A stretch of 64,000 bases of DNA from Yponomeuta sedellus (taxonomy: Eukaryota > Arthropoda > Insecta > Lepidoptera > Yponomeutidae). Positions 10,494 through 23,643 of this stretch are shown here, piece by piece; position 1 is the first letter of the stretch, and each line of letters opens with the position of its first letter. The position numbers were made by a program, and so were the translations under genes. The stretch spans positions 5,987,913 through 6,051,912 of the forward strand of contig OW203723.1 of assembly GCA_934045075.1 (NCBI GenBank), in the 5' to 3' direction. The notes beneath the pieces were generated by a model. The model was given only the letters and a program-made list of their open reading frames with translations. It did not search any database and was not told where the DNA came from.

Positions 10494-11190
10494 GGATGCT
10501 CAACGCAGTGGTAGCTTAGTGGGTAGAGTGATGGACTCGGAAGCTAATGATCCGGGTTCTATTCCTAATGCGGGATGTAGCTACGACTGTTTATTATCCA
10601 TGATACGTAAATCTGCGAATTTGTAGTCACCGTGCCACACGTTATACATTATATAAAAACATCGTGATAAAACCCGCGGTTGGGTTGGCTGCGCACGTAT
10701 GGGTAGGCTGCCTAAGGTTTCAGGATGGTATAGACGCTGGGTAAGCCTTTTTTTTTCATGGGGAAATCCTCATGGATACCCTGTCGCTGGGGATGGCGAG
10801 AGGGTTATGCCGGACTCTTACCGGCTTAAACACCATGGTGTTCCTTCTCACGCCTTACGACGGAGCCGCGGGAACGCCCTCGCAATCTTCCGCAACTCAG
10901 CCAGCGTCAGTCCTGGTGGACACCTCCATTGCCCATTATCCTCCAGGTATGAGCGGTATGCTAGGAACACATAGCACTCCGCTCCGCTTCATGATTCGGA
11001 TACCCCAATCCGCTATTTCCTCACGGGGCCGGAAGGATGTGAGCATACGCTCTCCTTCTCCGTCCCGTCCTCCTGCGACGGACTCTACTCTACCTAAAAT
11101 ACAATTCATTCCTTCATTCATTCATACTGCAGCACCTGAGTAGTCTCTTCACCCATGTAGTGTGGGTGATGGTGGCACTGGACTACCACT
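10494..11190 (+). repeat. tRNA-derived SINE (family C) and adjoining repeat body
   Basis: 10506-10571 has box A-like GTGGTAGCTTAGTGGG and box B-like GGGTTCTATTCC, then AAACCCGCGGTTGGGTTGGC.. and GACGCTGGGTAAGCC, as in the copies at 905 and 63393. From about 10755 it continues into GGCGAGAGGGTTATGCCGGACTCTTAC.. which resembles a widespread lepidopteran dispersed repeat from memory. A CATT-rich run (TTCATTCCTTCATTCATTC) follows at about 11104. The 123-codon plus frame and its antisense partner here follow the repeat and are not credited as genes. Confidence 0.5.
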
Positions 11191-12555
11191 TTTGTTCTTT
11201 ATTGCTACGATTGAGTCATTTGCGCTCTTATTGGGAAGTTAGTGAGTGGTATTGAATGTTAATATCATGAATGTCAATCCAAATTATCATGATGGTACTG
11301 GAATAAACAATTTCACTGACTCAAGATGCAAAGTTTCCCTTCTACTAAAACACACATAAAGTATAAAAAATGCGCGAGTCAATTTCGCTCAATAACAAAT
11401 TTATCGTCTTCGAGATTGGCGCCGGTCATCAAAACAACATGTTGTAAGTAAACCACTTTGTTAGTGCGGACATAACGGAGGGACTGCAAAAAATCCCCCG
11501 AGTTATTTATGCGGTACGAGACTACAAGCTTGGGATTTCATGCCCTTATAAAGCTATTACTTAACGAGGCAAATTGACATGGCTCTCCCAGCGGGCGCTA
11601 CTTGATTCTTGAACAACTATAAAATATTAGAGCTCAACTCAAGAACGCACCGCTGTCATTCCACGGGATTGCTTCTAACTGCCCATGGACAGCAAGCTGA
11701 ATGAAGCAGGATCTTAAATAGTCATCTAACCTAGAATCATAGGGAATACGCTATCGTCTACGAACATTCAGCTGGCTTTCATAAAAAGCAGATGATATTT
11801 TGTGAATGTGCCAAGTTAATTACAATTTAATTATTATACTTTATTGCACACGAAAAACACAAAAACGTAATAAAACTTAAGAAAATACATGTACAACGAC
11901 GAGCTTATCGAGTTAGTCTTAGGCGAGTTAAATTGAAATAATTTTTTTTAGAAGTGGAGCGCCTGATCAAATTTACTTACAGTTGTTACATAAAATTGAC
12001 TGCCAACCACAGGATGGAGAGGCAGAAGATATTCATTCTAGCCTTACCAGGAAAATATTGCAAACAAGGAGTGTTTTTTTCAAACACTTTTTCCTTTTAG
12101 TTCGTCAATAATACTTACTTCGATCTCGATAGCAGTAAGTATGGTGGTGGTATAGTCACTGACATAATTTTGCAAGGAAAATCTCTAGTGCGAGAAATTG
12201 CTTTTTCTTCCGGCACAGGAATTATGTCACACTGAAAGGCCATGAATGCCTCCGATCGCATGATGTCGACCATAAATCAACACTTGTGCAATCATCCTAT
12301 GTGCCGTAATGTACCATTACTAGCTAATGTGCGCCGCCACTGTTATTAAAAGATAATGGCAGTTTTTTATTTCCCCGTAAAGAAAAATCTCGTAATTTTT
12401 ACGCGGCATTTCATCCGATCGATCACGATCAACAGGGATTGGCTAGTTGTTATTTCTGTTTTTGAACGTATTTTTTCGTTAGTATAGTGTGGTTAGTGCA
12501 TCGTAGTTATCAACGGCATGGCCAGAAAATCATTAACAGACTTTCTTCAACACAC
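11191..12555. other. unassigned spacer
   Basis: No gene, RNA or clear repeat was recognised in this interval. It includes AT-rich stretches and no long open frame. Confidence 0.5.
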
Positions 12556-12565
12556 GAATATTTAT

Positions 12566-12836
12566 ATATTTTTTAATGCATTAACCCGTGCTAAGGACAA
12601 TTATAAAAACCTATTTAGAGGCTAAAAATTCCACCCATGCCGGGACTCGAACCCGCGACATCTGGCTAACCGTGCCAGCGCTCTCCCAACTGGGCGACTC
12701 ACTGGCATCAGTGAAATTTCGAACCTCTTTACAATGCTGTAAAGAGGTTCGAAATTGAGCGCTGGCACGGCTACCCAGATATCGCGGGTTCGAGTCCCGG
12801 CATGGGTGGAATTTTTAGCCTCTAAATAGGTTTTTA
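12566..12836. mobile_element. inverted dimer of family A
   Basis: The left half carries the tRNA-like module on the minus strand (GGGACTCGAACCCGCGAC at about 12643) and the right half carries it on the plus strand (GCGGGTTCGAGTCCCGGC at 12783). Both outer ends are complementary (AAAAACCTATTTAGAGGCT against AGCCTCTAAATAGGTTTTT). The centre is CCTCTTTACA..TGTAAAGAGG. Neither module is a convincing tRNA gene. Confidence 0.75.
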
Positions 12837-13469
12837 CACGATTGTTTTTCAGAAAAATTGTTGACCAAGTAATCTAAGCTCAGAATGTTGCAGGCTTACG
12901 ACAGCGCTGATTTTCAGCCTTTTCTCGTTTATTTTGAAGCTTAATACAAGAAACACAACGCATTTATAATATATTGACTCTCCTCGCTACGACGCTTATG
13001 TAGATTCATTAGCTACCAAAAATTTTTTCGTGCCTTCTCCATAGCGAGCGCCAACGTTTCTCCAATCTAGCCAATTAGTCTAGGTCGCAAGGTTCAATCG
13101 TACGTTAATTTAGTCGATATCTTTAGGGGCTTCACGTAACGGGTCGCAAAAATAATTTTAAACTATAAGACCTCTATCGATGTGTACTTCGTTGGAGTTG
13201 ATGATTTTGAATAGGCCCGCTTTGTGGCAGAGTTTCTGTTAAATTTAATTTTTTACTGGGAACTAGATAGTCGTTATGGCAACCAGTTATTAACGGATCT
13301 GTCAAAGCCAGCCTTGTTAAACCTGATTATGGTATCTAGAGAGACAACTTTACCAAGTACGATTAGAAGTACCTAGGGTCATTATAACTACTTGAGATAG
13401 TCGGTAGCCTTCTGAATTCTTTAAAATCAAGACCAAAGGTCTGAATTTGGACTCGCTTATGTAGCCCAA

Positions 13470-13731
13470 TGAATTAGCATTCTGAAGTGGCAGTGGGCCG
13501 GCCATATCACCCGAAGAACTGATAACCGATGGGGTAGAAGAGTTCTTGAGTGGAGACCGCGGATCGGTAAACGTAGTGTAGGACGTCCTCAGACTCGGTG
13601 GAGCGATGATCTTCGCAGGGCGGCTGGCAAGGGCTGGATGAGAGTAGCCGAGGACCGTGCTCGGTGGCGTGCAATGGGAGAGGCCTATGTCCAGCAGTGG
13701 ACAACCGTAGGCCGATGATGATGATGATGTA
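13470..13731 (+). pseudogene. RTE-like LINE, C-terminal reverse-transcriptase reading-frame fragment
   Basis: The plus strand reads ..WQWAGHITRRTDNRWGRRVL..RSVGRPQTRWSDDLRR..MGEAYVQQW, the C-terminal tail typical of RTE-type endonuclease/reverse transcriptases of Lepidoptera as I remember it. It runs without a stop for about 80 codons and ends with a (GAT)n tail at 13715-13728, so this is a 5'-truncated copy. Antisense frames of 87-130 codons over the same bases are shadows. Confidence 0.75.
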
Positions 13732-13827
13732 CTTTGCGCCACACCTGTGAATACAAAATATAGGAAACATGTTTATCTATTACGAGTTGAATACAAAGAG
13801 ATAATTATTTCTAAGTATCAGTCTGGC

Positions 13828-13934
13828 CTCCACCAACCCGGACTTGGCCCCCGTGGTGGAGTATGGCCTAACCTTCCTGCGATGCAGGAAGAGACCCGTG
13901 CCACAGCAATGGGGACATACAAGGGTTGATAACG
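13828..13934 (+). mobile_element. 5'-truncated 5S-derived SINE tail, 11-bp target duplication
   Basis: ATCAGTCTGGC flanks the copy at 13817-13827 and 13935-13945. The insert is the common tail CCAACCCGGACTTGGCCCCC..GATGCAGGAAGAGACCCGTG..ACATACAAGGGTTGATAACG of the family described at 54330. Confidence 0.85.
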
Positions 13935-13945
13935 ATCAGTCTGGC

Positions 13946-15590
13946 AATATAGGCTCAAGAATTCTGAAGAACTTGAAGAAAACGGTTATTATAAAGCATA
14001 TTTTCTAGTCTCCTAGTTTGCTGTACGTTTTCAGGAGCGACAGTTGTGAAACACGTGACGCTTGCGTAAGGAACTAACTCCCACTGCTAGTAGGAGAAAT
14101 GGTCGTAGTATATATAACGTAATTACTTTCCTAACTAATAGACTTATAGAATTGACTTTCCTGGAAATCAATTAAATTTGTTATCCTACAGGGAAAGTTT
14201 ATTATTATTTATTACAATTTATTAAATATATTTGTTGGTAATATAGAAGTGATTTAAAGTAACATTCTTTTGCAGAATGACAAATTCTTGCGGCAGTAAT
14301 GATTCAGCGTTGCTATAAATAGAAACATAATGGACATAGATGTGGTGTAACGGGTACGAAAATGGCAATGAATCGTGTCTCTAAGCGAGTCACGCGCGAG
14401 CTCTCCCTTGTTTGACTAGATAGTTATCTGCGTATTCATTTCACACCGCCAGCGGTCCGCCCACGTCTTTGAGCATCCACAATCCACATGAATAGACCAG
14501 TCGTGACTCGCCTCGCACCACCTCCGCATCCTGCCACATTTAAGTCCCAACCAAGAATAAATTACGCGCAATTGAAAACTGATTTCCGAAAACTCGGCTA
14601 AAGCGTTTCAAGTAAACATCAGATAGTATAAATCCATTTGGGAATTTATGTCAAAAGTTCGAGACGAGATTTGGTTGAACGTCGCCTCTTTAAATATATT
14701 ATTATCCTTCTTTGACTGGCGCTACGTTTTGCCCTAGAAGTTTGCCGCGCTCAGCTTAGTCGGTTCATTACCATTCGTGGAAGTTCTGCAACAATGGCGC
14801 AGACAATAAGGAGCCTTTAACGGCAGCTGCTCCTACAGCCTGAACCTCCGAACGGGATACTACCTCCTACGCAGGCTTGCGAGAGTGAATTTGCTAAGTA
14901 ACCGGTTATTGCGTCAGTAACACGTAGTCTTGTCTGCTTAATATACGAGTACTTATCACCTTTTTAGAATTTGATCTAAATGCACGTAAATTTGGCACCT
15001 TATATCGTACAACTTCAGTGCAACATATTATGTTTCTTGGAGTACGTGCCATAACAATGGCCAAAATTTATTGTGATGTGCACAGTAAGGAACAAAATAA
15101 ACACCATCTGCTTGCAACAGAGAACACCTTTGACCAAGGTCACGCCTTTATGACTATGTTACTGATCTACAGCCTTTTGTTTCTAACCGCACAATGTGGT
15201 TTTGTTAGATAAATTAGAGCTGCCATTGTTAAGGTTTCGCAAGCAAGCTCCGGATTCGTTTCCTCGGTAATTTTTCGAGAGGTCACGAGCTCCTTCTGTT
15301 CATTCGGATTCGGATCATTCGAATCCGTCGCGAGATTGAATCGTACTCGTATATTGGAACTATTCTTTTTTCCCATTGAGGTGAACGCGAAATCGACACG
15401 GCTCGGCCTTAATTTCAATTCAGGAACAACGAGGTTCCTCTAATGTGCTACACTCTTTCGTCGGGATAAGGTTTGAAGTGTTGCCTTCTAAAATCTGGAA
15501 CCCTCTAGGAAATATGTAACTAATATATTCCTAATCGTTTAATATAATTAATATTGTATTGATCATGTATTAGTAATCCGACGAAGTCGA
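13946..15590. other. unassigned spacer
   Basis: No gene was identified. Sequence around 14380-14560 and 14700-14880 is less AT-rich than its flanks but has no coding pattern or repeat match that I can see. Confidence 0.45.
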
Positions 15591-15597
15591 AGGTATT

Positions 15598-15635
15598 GCA
15601 GATGAAGCCAATACAAAGGTATTGGCTTCATCTGC
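15598..15635. repeat. perfect 17-bp-arm hairpin with 4-nt loop
   Basis: GCAGATGAAGCCAATAC (15598-15614) is exactly complementary to 15619-15635 with loop AAAG. It has no poly-T run after it and no known RNA family match. Confidence 0.85.
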
Positions 15636-15639
15636 ACGC

Positions 15640-17877
15640 TAACCATTCAATATGGGTCGTATAATTTTGTCACTCGGCTCGGATTCATCGTATTTCGTAA
15701 TCCGCGCGATACAAACGATGTTTATACGATTCTTTTATTAGTATGATGTGTATGATATTGTCTGATATGAATACTACAGTTATGAATACGTTTGATGCGG
15801 GTTGAAGGAGAAAAATTGATTAAACAAATATATCGAGCGAATGAAAGGGTGGAAGGGGTGGTAAGGTGCGTCCCTGGCGGACATACTTCGACCAAATATC
15901 CCCTATTTGTATTAGTAAAGGGCCAAATAAAAAGTATCCAAAATCGGCCTGCGTGCATGCAACGACTGATGAAATTTAATGACTGGTGAAGCGAATATTA
16001 TCTGTCAGCGTGGTAAGTCCCAAGTCCCTACCCCCAGGGGTACGGGTTTATGCTATTTTACAGGTTGACTCATGGCTATCGTCGATATTCAGTATCGGTT
16101 AGATTATCGTAATGTTACTTGACTTGATATCGAGGGCCGGTAATACTGGAAAATATCGGTATTAGCCCACTATTAAACGAGGCGCATTTCTCCGCGGTGG
16201 CACGTACAAAGCTAAATGAAATTTGCGCGAAGAGGCGAAGGGAGAGAGATATCGTGTGGTGCGCCTGTACCCCGGGGAGCAGCGGAGCTTGTGAATGGCC
16301 TACTCTATTTGTTTTCTCGACTTCTTTGTTTTATTTTCCTTCAGAACTTTTTAGTTTATTAACTTCACCCTGTCTGATACCGAAAGACGAGGCTGTAGGT
16401 ATCCCACGAACCAAATCGTTCTTGGCAAGCGAAATACAAATTCATCCGATTTCTGTTTCCGTTCACAGCAACAGTATAACATATTTCTTTTCATCAAATA
16501 ACATCCAGTCATCCATCAATTTGCTGAAAAGGGTTTGCCGTTTCCTACAGTTGCTAGCCGTGAAAGCCATTTGTAACCGGCAAGTGAAATGTAGCCTACG
16601 GATTTTTACGTTTTCACACTGTAGAAATGTATTTCGTTGGGTATTCGGCAATCGATCGCGTCTTGAACCTACCAAGTACGGAAGCAGTGGTTTTATTTTC
16701 TGTGGCCGCGCCCCTTGCCCGAACGGAAATCATTCATTATCGGAACAACATTTTTTCTGGGTGTTTACTTAGACACACTAGCTAGTGTTTACGCAAGTCC
16801 AGCGAAGACGCTTCAGGAGGCCATTCTGTAGCGCTTCCCTGTGTTTACCGATACGTCTGAAACTCTCCTTTCTTCGCCGCCATTTGCGAGAAAGATAAAA
16901 CGCAGAGTTCCTTCCTATTTTTGGGTTATTAAGTTTTTGTCCTTTCCGAGGGTTGTCTACCGTGAATGTAAATAGCGTCCTGTTGTTTATGTTGCGGCCG
17001 GACGCAGATGGTGAAGGCCGTTGGTTGCCATAAATCGAGCGATGCTGCTCGCTATGCCCACACACATTCACTCGCTTTTTGTCTCCCCTGCGGTTTGCAT
17101 TACTGAGAATATATGAGAAAAAAACTAGTGCGTATTGTACGCTGATGGTTACAAGCCCGTCCTATTTAGAATTTCGTTACCATTAATACAATGTAATCCA
17201 CAGCGGGTTAGCGTGGTGATTAATGCCCGAATTGTAGAGAGTGGAACAATGGTGCGAGGATTGGACCTGACCTGAGCGAAGCTATGTGTTTGAGGCAAAA
17301 TAAATGATGTAGGTGCGACAGTAATAAAACGTTTCGCCAATTTAGTAGGCGACGGTAGTAGCCATTATTTATTGGGCGAGTTTTCCTCATAGCCAATATC
17401 GTTATTGTCAGAAGTTAAGTGAGTTGTGTTCGGTAGATGTTCTAGCCAATCATTGTCTGACAATAAGTGTGTCATATACGACACGCATGACATTATTATT
17501 GTGACAATCTTCAGTGCAAACCTGTGTTTACCTTAACGCTAGCTCTACGCACGGCTTACGGTGCCAATTGCACGCAACATCAAGCAACTAATTGACATTG
17601 TTTTAATTAACCTATCTTTTTAATAGATAAATATATAGAGAACACTTAATTATACATAAAAATGGAAATTACCCGGAAATTCCTTAACTTCAGAGTACAG
17701 ACGGCGGCCTTATCACTAAAAGTGTGTTAGATCTAAGTAATTTGCTGAAGTCTTTAGTGTAATTAATGTAGTATTAATAAGTTTCGTTTTCTTTTATTTT
17801 ATTTCCAAATTAAAGACACGCCAATTAGAAATGGTAAATGACTGTATTGCTATAGACCCCACGATACAGTTTCGCCT
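15640..17877. other. unassigned spacer with two modest open frames
   Basis: A 191-codon plus frame (16197-16772) and a 97-codon minus frame (16778-17071) lie here. Neither shows a recognised domain or coding-like composition, and they are not annotated as genes. Confidence 0.4.
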
Positions 17878-17889
17878 AGTGTGTTAGAT

Positions 17890-17959
17890 CTTCTTCTTCT
17901 TAAAGTGCCTCCCCATTACTGGAGGTTGGCAGTCAGCTCTTAACAGCGGTCTCAGTGTT
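17890..17959 (-). mobile_element. 70-bp retroposed tail fragment with 12-bp target duplication
   Basis: AGTGTGTTAGAT flanks it exactly (17878-17889 and 17960-17971). On the minus strand the insert ends with (AAG)4, consistent with a LINE or SINE 3' end whose body was almost wholly truncated. Confidence 0.8.
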
Positions 17960-17971
17960 AGTGTGTTAGAT

Positions 17972-20260
17972 ACAGCCTTGTCATGTAAAAGTTTTTTACT
18001 TTTAAATGAATATAGAGACGGCCCTAATCTTAGAAGAAAAACATTAAGTCGAAAATACAAGTTTAAAATTAGTTTGATAATACTCCAAGTTATTTAATAT
18101 AGTAATATATTACTAATAATCTATACAAAAGTGTGAGAGAACAAAACAATGAGTGACCTAAGTGAATCTTACAGTTTTCCACGTTTAATTTAGAAAAATC
18201 ATTATCAAATAAGTTTCAGCAACGTTAAACCCGATTCATAACAAATCGCTATTAGAGAAAAAATGTTTCTCCTCTATCTACGAGTATGAGCATCACTAGG
18301 AAAAGAAAGCTACTATTGTTCACAGTTTTTGCTCTAATTTTTATGCCCTCCCTTAAGCTGCCAGTCAGTTTATTTTGATGGTGCCAACATATAACTGCCG
18401 CCTTATTACATACAGCTATCGAGGCACTTCGGTGGCATCGGACATCGGCGCCACGCTGGGCGTCGGCTCGCGTGTTTGCGTTTCATTAGCCAGCTCCCGA
18501 TAGTAAATATGACTTGACACATCGACCTGCTCTTGTTTAATTACTAGGTCTGTTTGTAAGCATATTAAATGCTTTCTGTATTGGACCGCCGTGGGAGTAT
18601 GCAAATTTCCGGTGAGATAGGACTTCGTTGGTTGATGTTGATTTAAGCATTAATTTGCAAGGTTTTTCTAATAGATTAAAGTAGTGTGGATGTTCTGTTA
18701 TGAGCCTAGGGAAGGATTTCTGTGAAAAAGCGAATGTGGTAGTTATGTCTTTTTAGAAAGACTGATATCTACGAATCTTTCTATCCAGCCAGTAAATAGA
18801 GACCTGGTGAGTCACGGAATATGGCTATTCATTCTCACATTCTATTAGGAAAATATTACTGACGCAATCTGCTATTTCGACTTGCCTTATTCACGAAAAT
18901 CGTGGTCCCATTTTAATTTCATGAAATTAGATAGAGAACACGTTATTATACATAAAAAATGGAAATTACACAGGTATTTCTTAACCTTAGACCACATGAC
19001 GACGAATGTAGATTTGATGAAGGCCTTAGCTTATAGCTGAAGGGAACCCATCAAAGATCCTTTGATAATTTGCTCTATGGTATATTATTATGTTACATAA
19101 TATGTGTTGTCAAGTTCATTTGACCTGAGGTCTAATTACGCGCGCCAAATCGGAGCGATTCTCATCGTCTATCTGTCAAATACCATACTAATTTGGAATC
19201 TTTCAAGATTAGGTGTGCGAAATGTAGGGGCTGATGGAGACTTTCGGAGATACAGAAGTAAACTCAACCGATGTGGTTATATTTTTTATTTTACATGTCA
19301 TTTTCTTTCGTTATTTAAATAATCTCCACTATCACAATTCCCTATTACGTTTGTTCCGGCCGTGTATTCTCCACGGAAACATAATGGCGGATGTCGTATT
19401 CACTTTATCAATTTCCGCAAACTGCAGTACCCGGTACGGCATTAGGGTCACAATGTCGGCCTTACAGAGACGGGCGCGGCGTGCTTCGGCCTTCTGAAGA
19501 GGCCACACCATGAGCGTGCGACCTGATAATGTAACTAGAGCCATTATGCACTTTGGCTGTTATGTTAGCCTCTGAGCTGTTGCGACACCAGCATAGAAAA
19601 TCTACTGATGGTTCTAACCCAACATTTCAACCGACTGATGGGAGCGGTCATAAAGTTACAAGGTCTAATGTCAGTCCAATGACTGACAGTTATTAAACCG
19701 TGTTGAATGGGGCGATTATACGATCCCTCTTTTCTTGTAAGTCGAACAGAAGTTTATTAGTAATTTCTAACTTTAGCTAAAGTTGAATTGCCCAGTGTTC
19801 TCAGAGGTTAAATCTTGGAATCTTGAAATAAGTGTTTTCAAGAGAACAAAAACCGGGTTTCCAACACGGCGCCTTTTCGTAACAATAAAAATATATTGCG
19901 TTAAAAGAGCAACGGGAAATAGGAAGTTTCTGCACAAACGAATGTTACGAAATGAAGAAATATTGGTTTGCCAAATCCCTCCCTGGTCCGCTTTACGTGC
20001 CTCGGTAGTCTACAGGTCCTAAACTAATTTCTGACTAATCCGAGGCCTCTACTCCGTTACCTTGTCTTGTTCTAGCAGGGACTGTCTATAACGACTTGTA
20101 AAAACGAGCGGCCGTCATCAATAAGACCGTTAGCGATATTCAGAGCGTTACCGAGCTTTTGAAACAAGTACGGGCCGACCTGAATATTATCATAGGTTTA
20201 ATTCTAAAATGCGGACAAGTGCGTGTCAAGTCACGCGCAGGGTAGGGCTCCTTAGTAGGA
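17972..20260. other. unassigned spacer
   Basis: Mostly AT-rich. Short LINE-tail-like words (GAGAACACGTTATTATACAT near 18936; compare 17638 and 23653) suggest old minus-strand retroposon ends. No gene seen. Confidence 0.45.
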
Positions 20261-20264
20261 GGGT

Positions 20265-20580
20265 TTTTTTATTTATGATATCAACCCTTTGTATTTCTCC
20301 ATTGATGGGGCACGGGTCTCTTCCTGCATCGGAGGAAGGTTAGGCCATGCTCCACCATGTATCTGAATTGACTTAACGAATCGAACATGTATTAGTCAAT
20401 TCGTTAAGCCAAGTCAGAGGCCTTAGGGCGGCTTGAAGACTTCTGACAGTAAGACCAGCCACTAGTCTTGGAAGCCTCCATCAATCCGGCATTGGCCTTC
20501 GTTGTGGAGTATGGCCCATACCTTCCTCCGGGAAGAGACCCGTGCCTCTCAGTGGGGACATAATGGGTTGATGACAATGA
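20265..20580. repeat. two 5S-SINE tail fragments in opposite orientation
   Basis: 20275-20360 matches the tail on the minus strand (GGGCACGGGTCTCTTCCTGC). 20395-20580 matches on the plus strand and belongs to the subfamily with AGACCAGCCACTAGTCTTG, also seen at 57382. Between them TGACTTAACGAAT and ATTCGTTAAGCCA are near-complementary. Confidence 0.7.
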
Positions 20581-20589
20581 TAATGATTA

Positions 20590-22690
20590 GACGATTCATG
20601 GCTTCATAATAATGGTGTGCTGTGCATAGCACAAGCGCATCACATGCACCATCCTTCCTTGCCATTACGTTCATAAAAAGGATAAGAATATTCTAAAGTA
20701 AATTAATACCAAAACAGAGGCAATGTGAAAGTGGTGAAGACGTTTTCCAGTAGCTCTTTGTTCAATCGATCCGAACCAATGACGCTTATAACGTTGAGCC
20801 TGAACGTGCTTGAACGAAATTCAGTTGTCGTACTTGAATAGGCCCCTAAGCTACTATTATGAAACAAGAGACGATTCATGATGAGACGATTTACAACATT
20901 AACCAAGAACCGAAGACACACAAAGTTATAAACTTGTCTTCCTGTAGATTAAAGAACACGTCACGCGAAAAGAACGCCTAGCTGAGCCGAACGAAGGTAA
21001 TTTGAGGATTCTTTGTATAAAATCGGAAATAGCGCTCACTAAACAGAGTAGTATTTTACTGACACCAGTTTGCTGGCAAGATATTGTTCCTAGATACTGC
21101 GTAAGCCTATACTCCACTGGAAATGTATGACCCAGGTGCTACACCGTGGTTACTTTATATTTGTAGTGTAGCTAGATTAGAAGCCTTCGTTCGCGAAATA
21201 CACACCTCTTTTACGTATTAGTTATTTTTCCTTAATATCAGCGTTCCACGTAAATACCATTTTCAGAATACATTTTCTAATGTCACCGAAAACATTGAAA
21301 TATGGGAAATACGTGTCTATACAGGAAGGAAGTTTCAGCGGGTGTGTTTGCATTTCCTCGCGATTTACCATACGTTTTATGTGTTCCGATCACGTTCTCG
21401 AGGTCCGTGTAGGGTGCATGCGATTTGGAAATATGGTATCCAATCAGGCTTCACCGCCTTTGAGATTACCTAATCCATATAAACCGTAATGTAAATGAAT
21501 ATAAGTTAGCTGAGGGTAGCAGTGGAATGGTTCGGTTTTGTTTACCTAATCCATTTCAGTTGTAAATTTTTCATAGTCAAGTGATTTGTTCCTCTGACAA
21601 ATGTAATGAATCATATTTATAGAATTTTAGTGTTATTTTAAATTTTAAGAAACTGAAATATATTGACTTTGCTAAGTAAGTATGTAGGATGGCTGCAAAA
21701 TTCGTAAATTAAAAAAAATATCTACCGTTTTTAATTCGGAACGGTGAAAACGCTACCCGCCATGTTGAAAGCATCTTTCGGTTGTAAACAAACATCTGTC
21801 AGCCAGAACAAGTGAACATTAATTATTATAGGACTTACATCAAAGTGATCTTCACGTAAATACACCCGATTTTAAGTCTATAAAGTATCGGGGTCTCTTT
21901 TGGCAAGTTTGAGCCAATTTTTTCTTGTGTTTATTTCACTGGGTACTCGAATCCACAACTTCCCTGGGTTTTTTATGGACATGTTTTTGCATTCTCGAAC
22001 AATGCAATAATGATAATTGCTATATTTTACATGTAAACCCGATGAAATCATGGTTTCGTCATTGTTATTTCACTATGCTCACAAATCACTGACAGTTGTT
22101 AAATGTCAAACGTTGTTTACAAGACTTCAGGTCTTCAAACCAAAACATAGTCAAAAATGGCAGACCGCGTTTTTGGCTGTTTAGCAAAGCAAAGTTTTAA
22201 AATATATTTTTTGATTGGTTTTAGGTCCTCAAAAAATATACTAAAATATTTTTTGGTCTAATGGAAGAGATATTTACCATTTAAGACTTACTTGCAAAGA
22301 GAGTCAAATAGCGGATTAAGTACTAATTTAGAATGATTCTCTAAGTGGAGAGTTCTAATTGGCGTTCATATTTTTTAAAGATTTTTATGACTGGCATATC
22401 TGGTCTCATCAAAATTTAATTAATAAAAAAAAAACATGTAAAAAGGACACGCTGAAAACCAGCGCCGCTAGTTTTTATCCTAACGGGATAGCTGTGAACG
22501 CTTTTCCACGCCAAAATCGCGATGATCGCATAATTATTTGTTACCTACTAAATTCAAGTTACCTGCTGTCTTTCTAATTTTGCATGAATATTTTGACAGT
22601 AAATATTTGATTCTTATCCTTACCAAATCCGTGATAAACCACGGACCTCAATAGATGATCTTATTTAATTGACGCATTATTTGCACGAAC
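20590..22690. other. unassigned spacer
   Basis: No gene, RNA or confident repeat recognised. Open frames up to 72 codons lack any domain. Confidence 0.5.
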
Positions 22691-22701
22691 AAGTGCTTGG
22701 C

Positions 22702-22798
22702 CAACCCGGACTTGGCCCCCGTGGTGGAGTATGGCCTAACCTTTCTGCGATGCAGGAAGAGACCCCTGCTCCAACAGTTGGGACATACATGGGTTAAT
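22702..22798 (+). mobile_element. 5S-derived SINE tail fragment, ~10-bp target duplication
   Basis: CAAGTGCTTG before and CAAGCGCTTG after differ by one base. The insert is CCAACCCGGACTTGGCCCCC to CATACATGGGTTAATAA, the family's last ~95 bp. Confidence 0.75.
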
Positions 22799-22804
22799 AA
22801 CACA

Positions 22805-23640
22805 AGCGCTTGTGCGTGCAAACTAAAAGCTGGAAAACAAAAACTATCGTACTCACTCTTCTGTAATTTATTATTCTGGTACTTGTCTTTAAATCACTCA
22901 AATCATTTACATAAAGTTATACCTCTTTTCCTTTTTAGATCGCAGAGTTTAGTAGCTTCGAGAAGAGCATAACCGAGTGCCTTAGTTAGAATGAGAGCGA
23001 CCATTCTATCATACTAGACTCAGTACTAGAGCAAGACGCGTAGATACAACAAATTATAATTTGCTCGCATTCTAGTATAACAACCACAAAATTGAATTGA
23101 AAATGTCTTAGAAAGAAGATACAATCTTGTAACTCGTAGGTTGAATACTAGATCTGTCTTCTGATCTAATCTGATCTTTAATTTACGGGTTACAGGATTG
23201 TAACTCGTGATGAAATCTACTCATGTGAAGATGAGCAATAAAGAGTATTATTCTAATCTAACTCATCTGTCAATCACAGTGACTTGACAATAGTTTCTTG
23301 AAGTTTTGAATTAACATAATCAAGACCCAGGATCTCTCATTTGCTCATCCAGTGAGCTGAATAGGTGATATAAGTGGGTGACATAAGTGAAAGAAGGAAA
23401 TACTAAGTTACAAATAGGAAAGTCACGAGGATGCAAGCCTAATCGAGTGGTATTTGAACCACGAACCGTTTCACTCATTAACGTTAAAAGTTCTCAACAC
23501 GCCTGGAACTCCCGGGAAGCGCTAATCTGTATGTTTACGACGCACTGGGACGATAATCGCCTGGGACTAGTTTATAGACGGTGGTTGCAGTAGAGAATGG
23601 CGCTGGCTTTGATGGGTATGTAGGCTACAGCAAAATCTTA
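22805..23640. other. unassigned spacer
   Basis: No gene or repeat recognised apart from a direct recurrence of TTGTAACTCG (about 23128 and 23199). Confidence 0.45.
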
Positions 23641-23643
23641 CTA

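Noticed and set aside
10772..11143. 123-codon plus-strand frame
   Set aside because: It reads through a dispersed repeat body and its antisense strand is also open; no protein family recognised.
13350..13770. Minus-strand frames of 130 and 87 codons
   Set aside because: They are antisense to an RTE-like reverse-transcriptase tail on the plus strand.
16197..16772. 191-codon plus-strand open frame
   Set aside because: No domain recognised, Phe/Ser/Leu-rich composition typical of chance frames, no splice or promoter context that singles it out.
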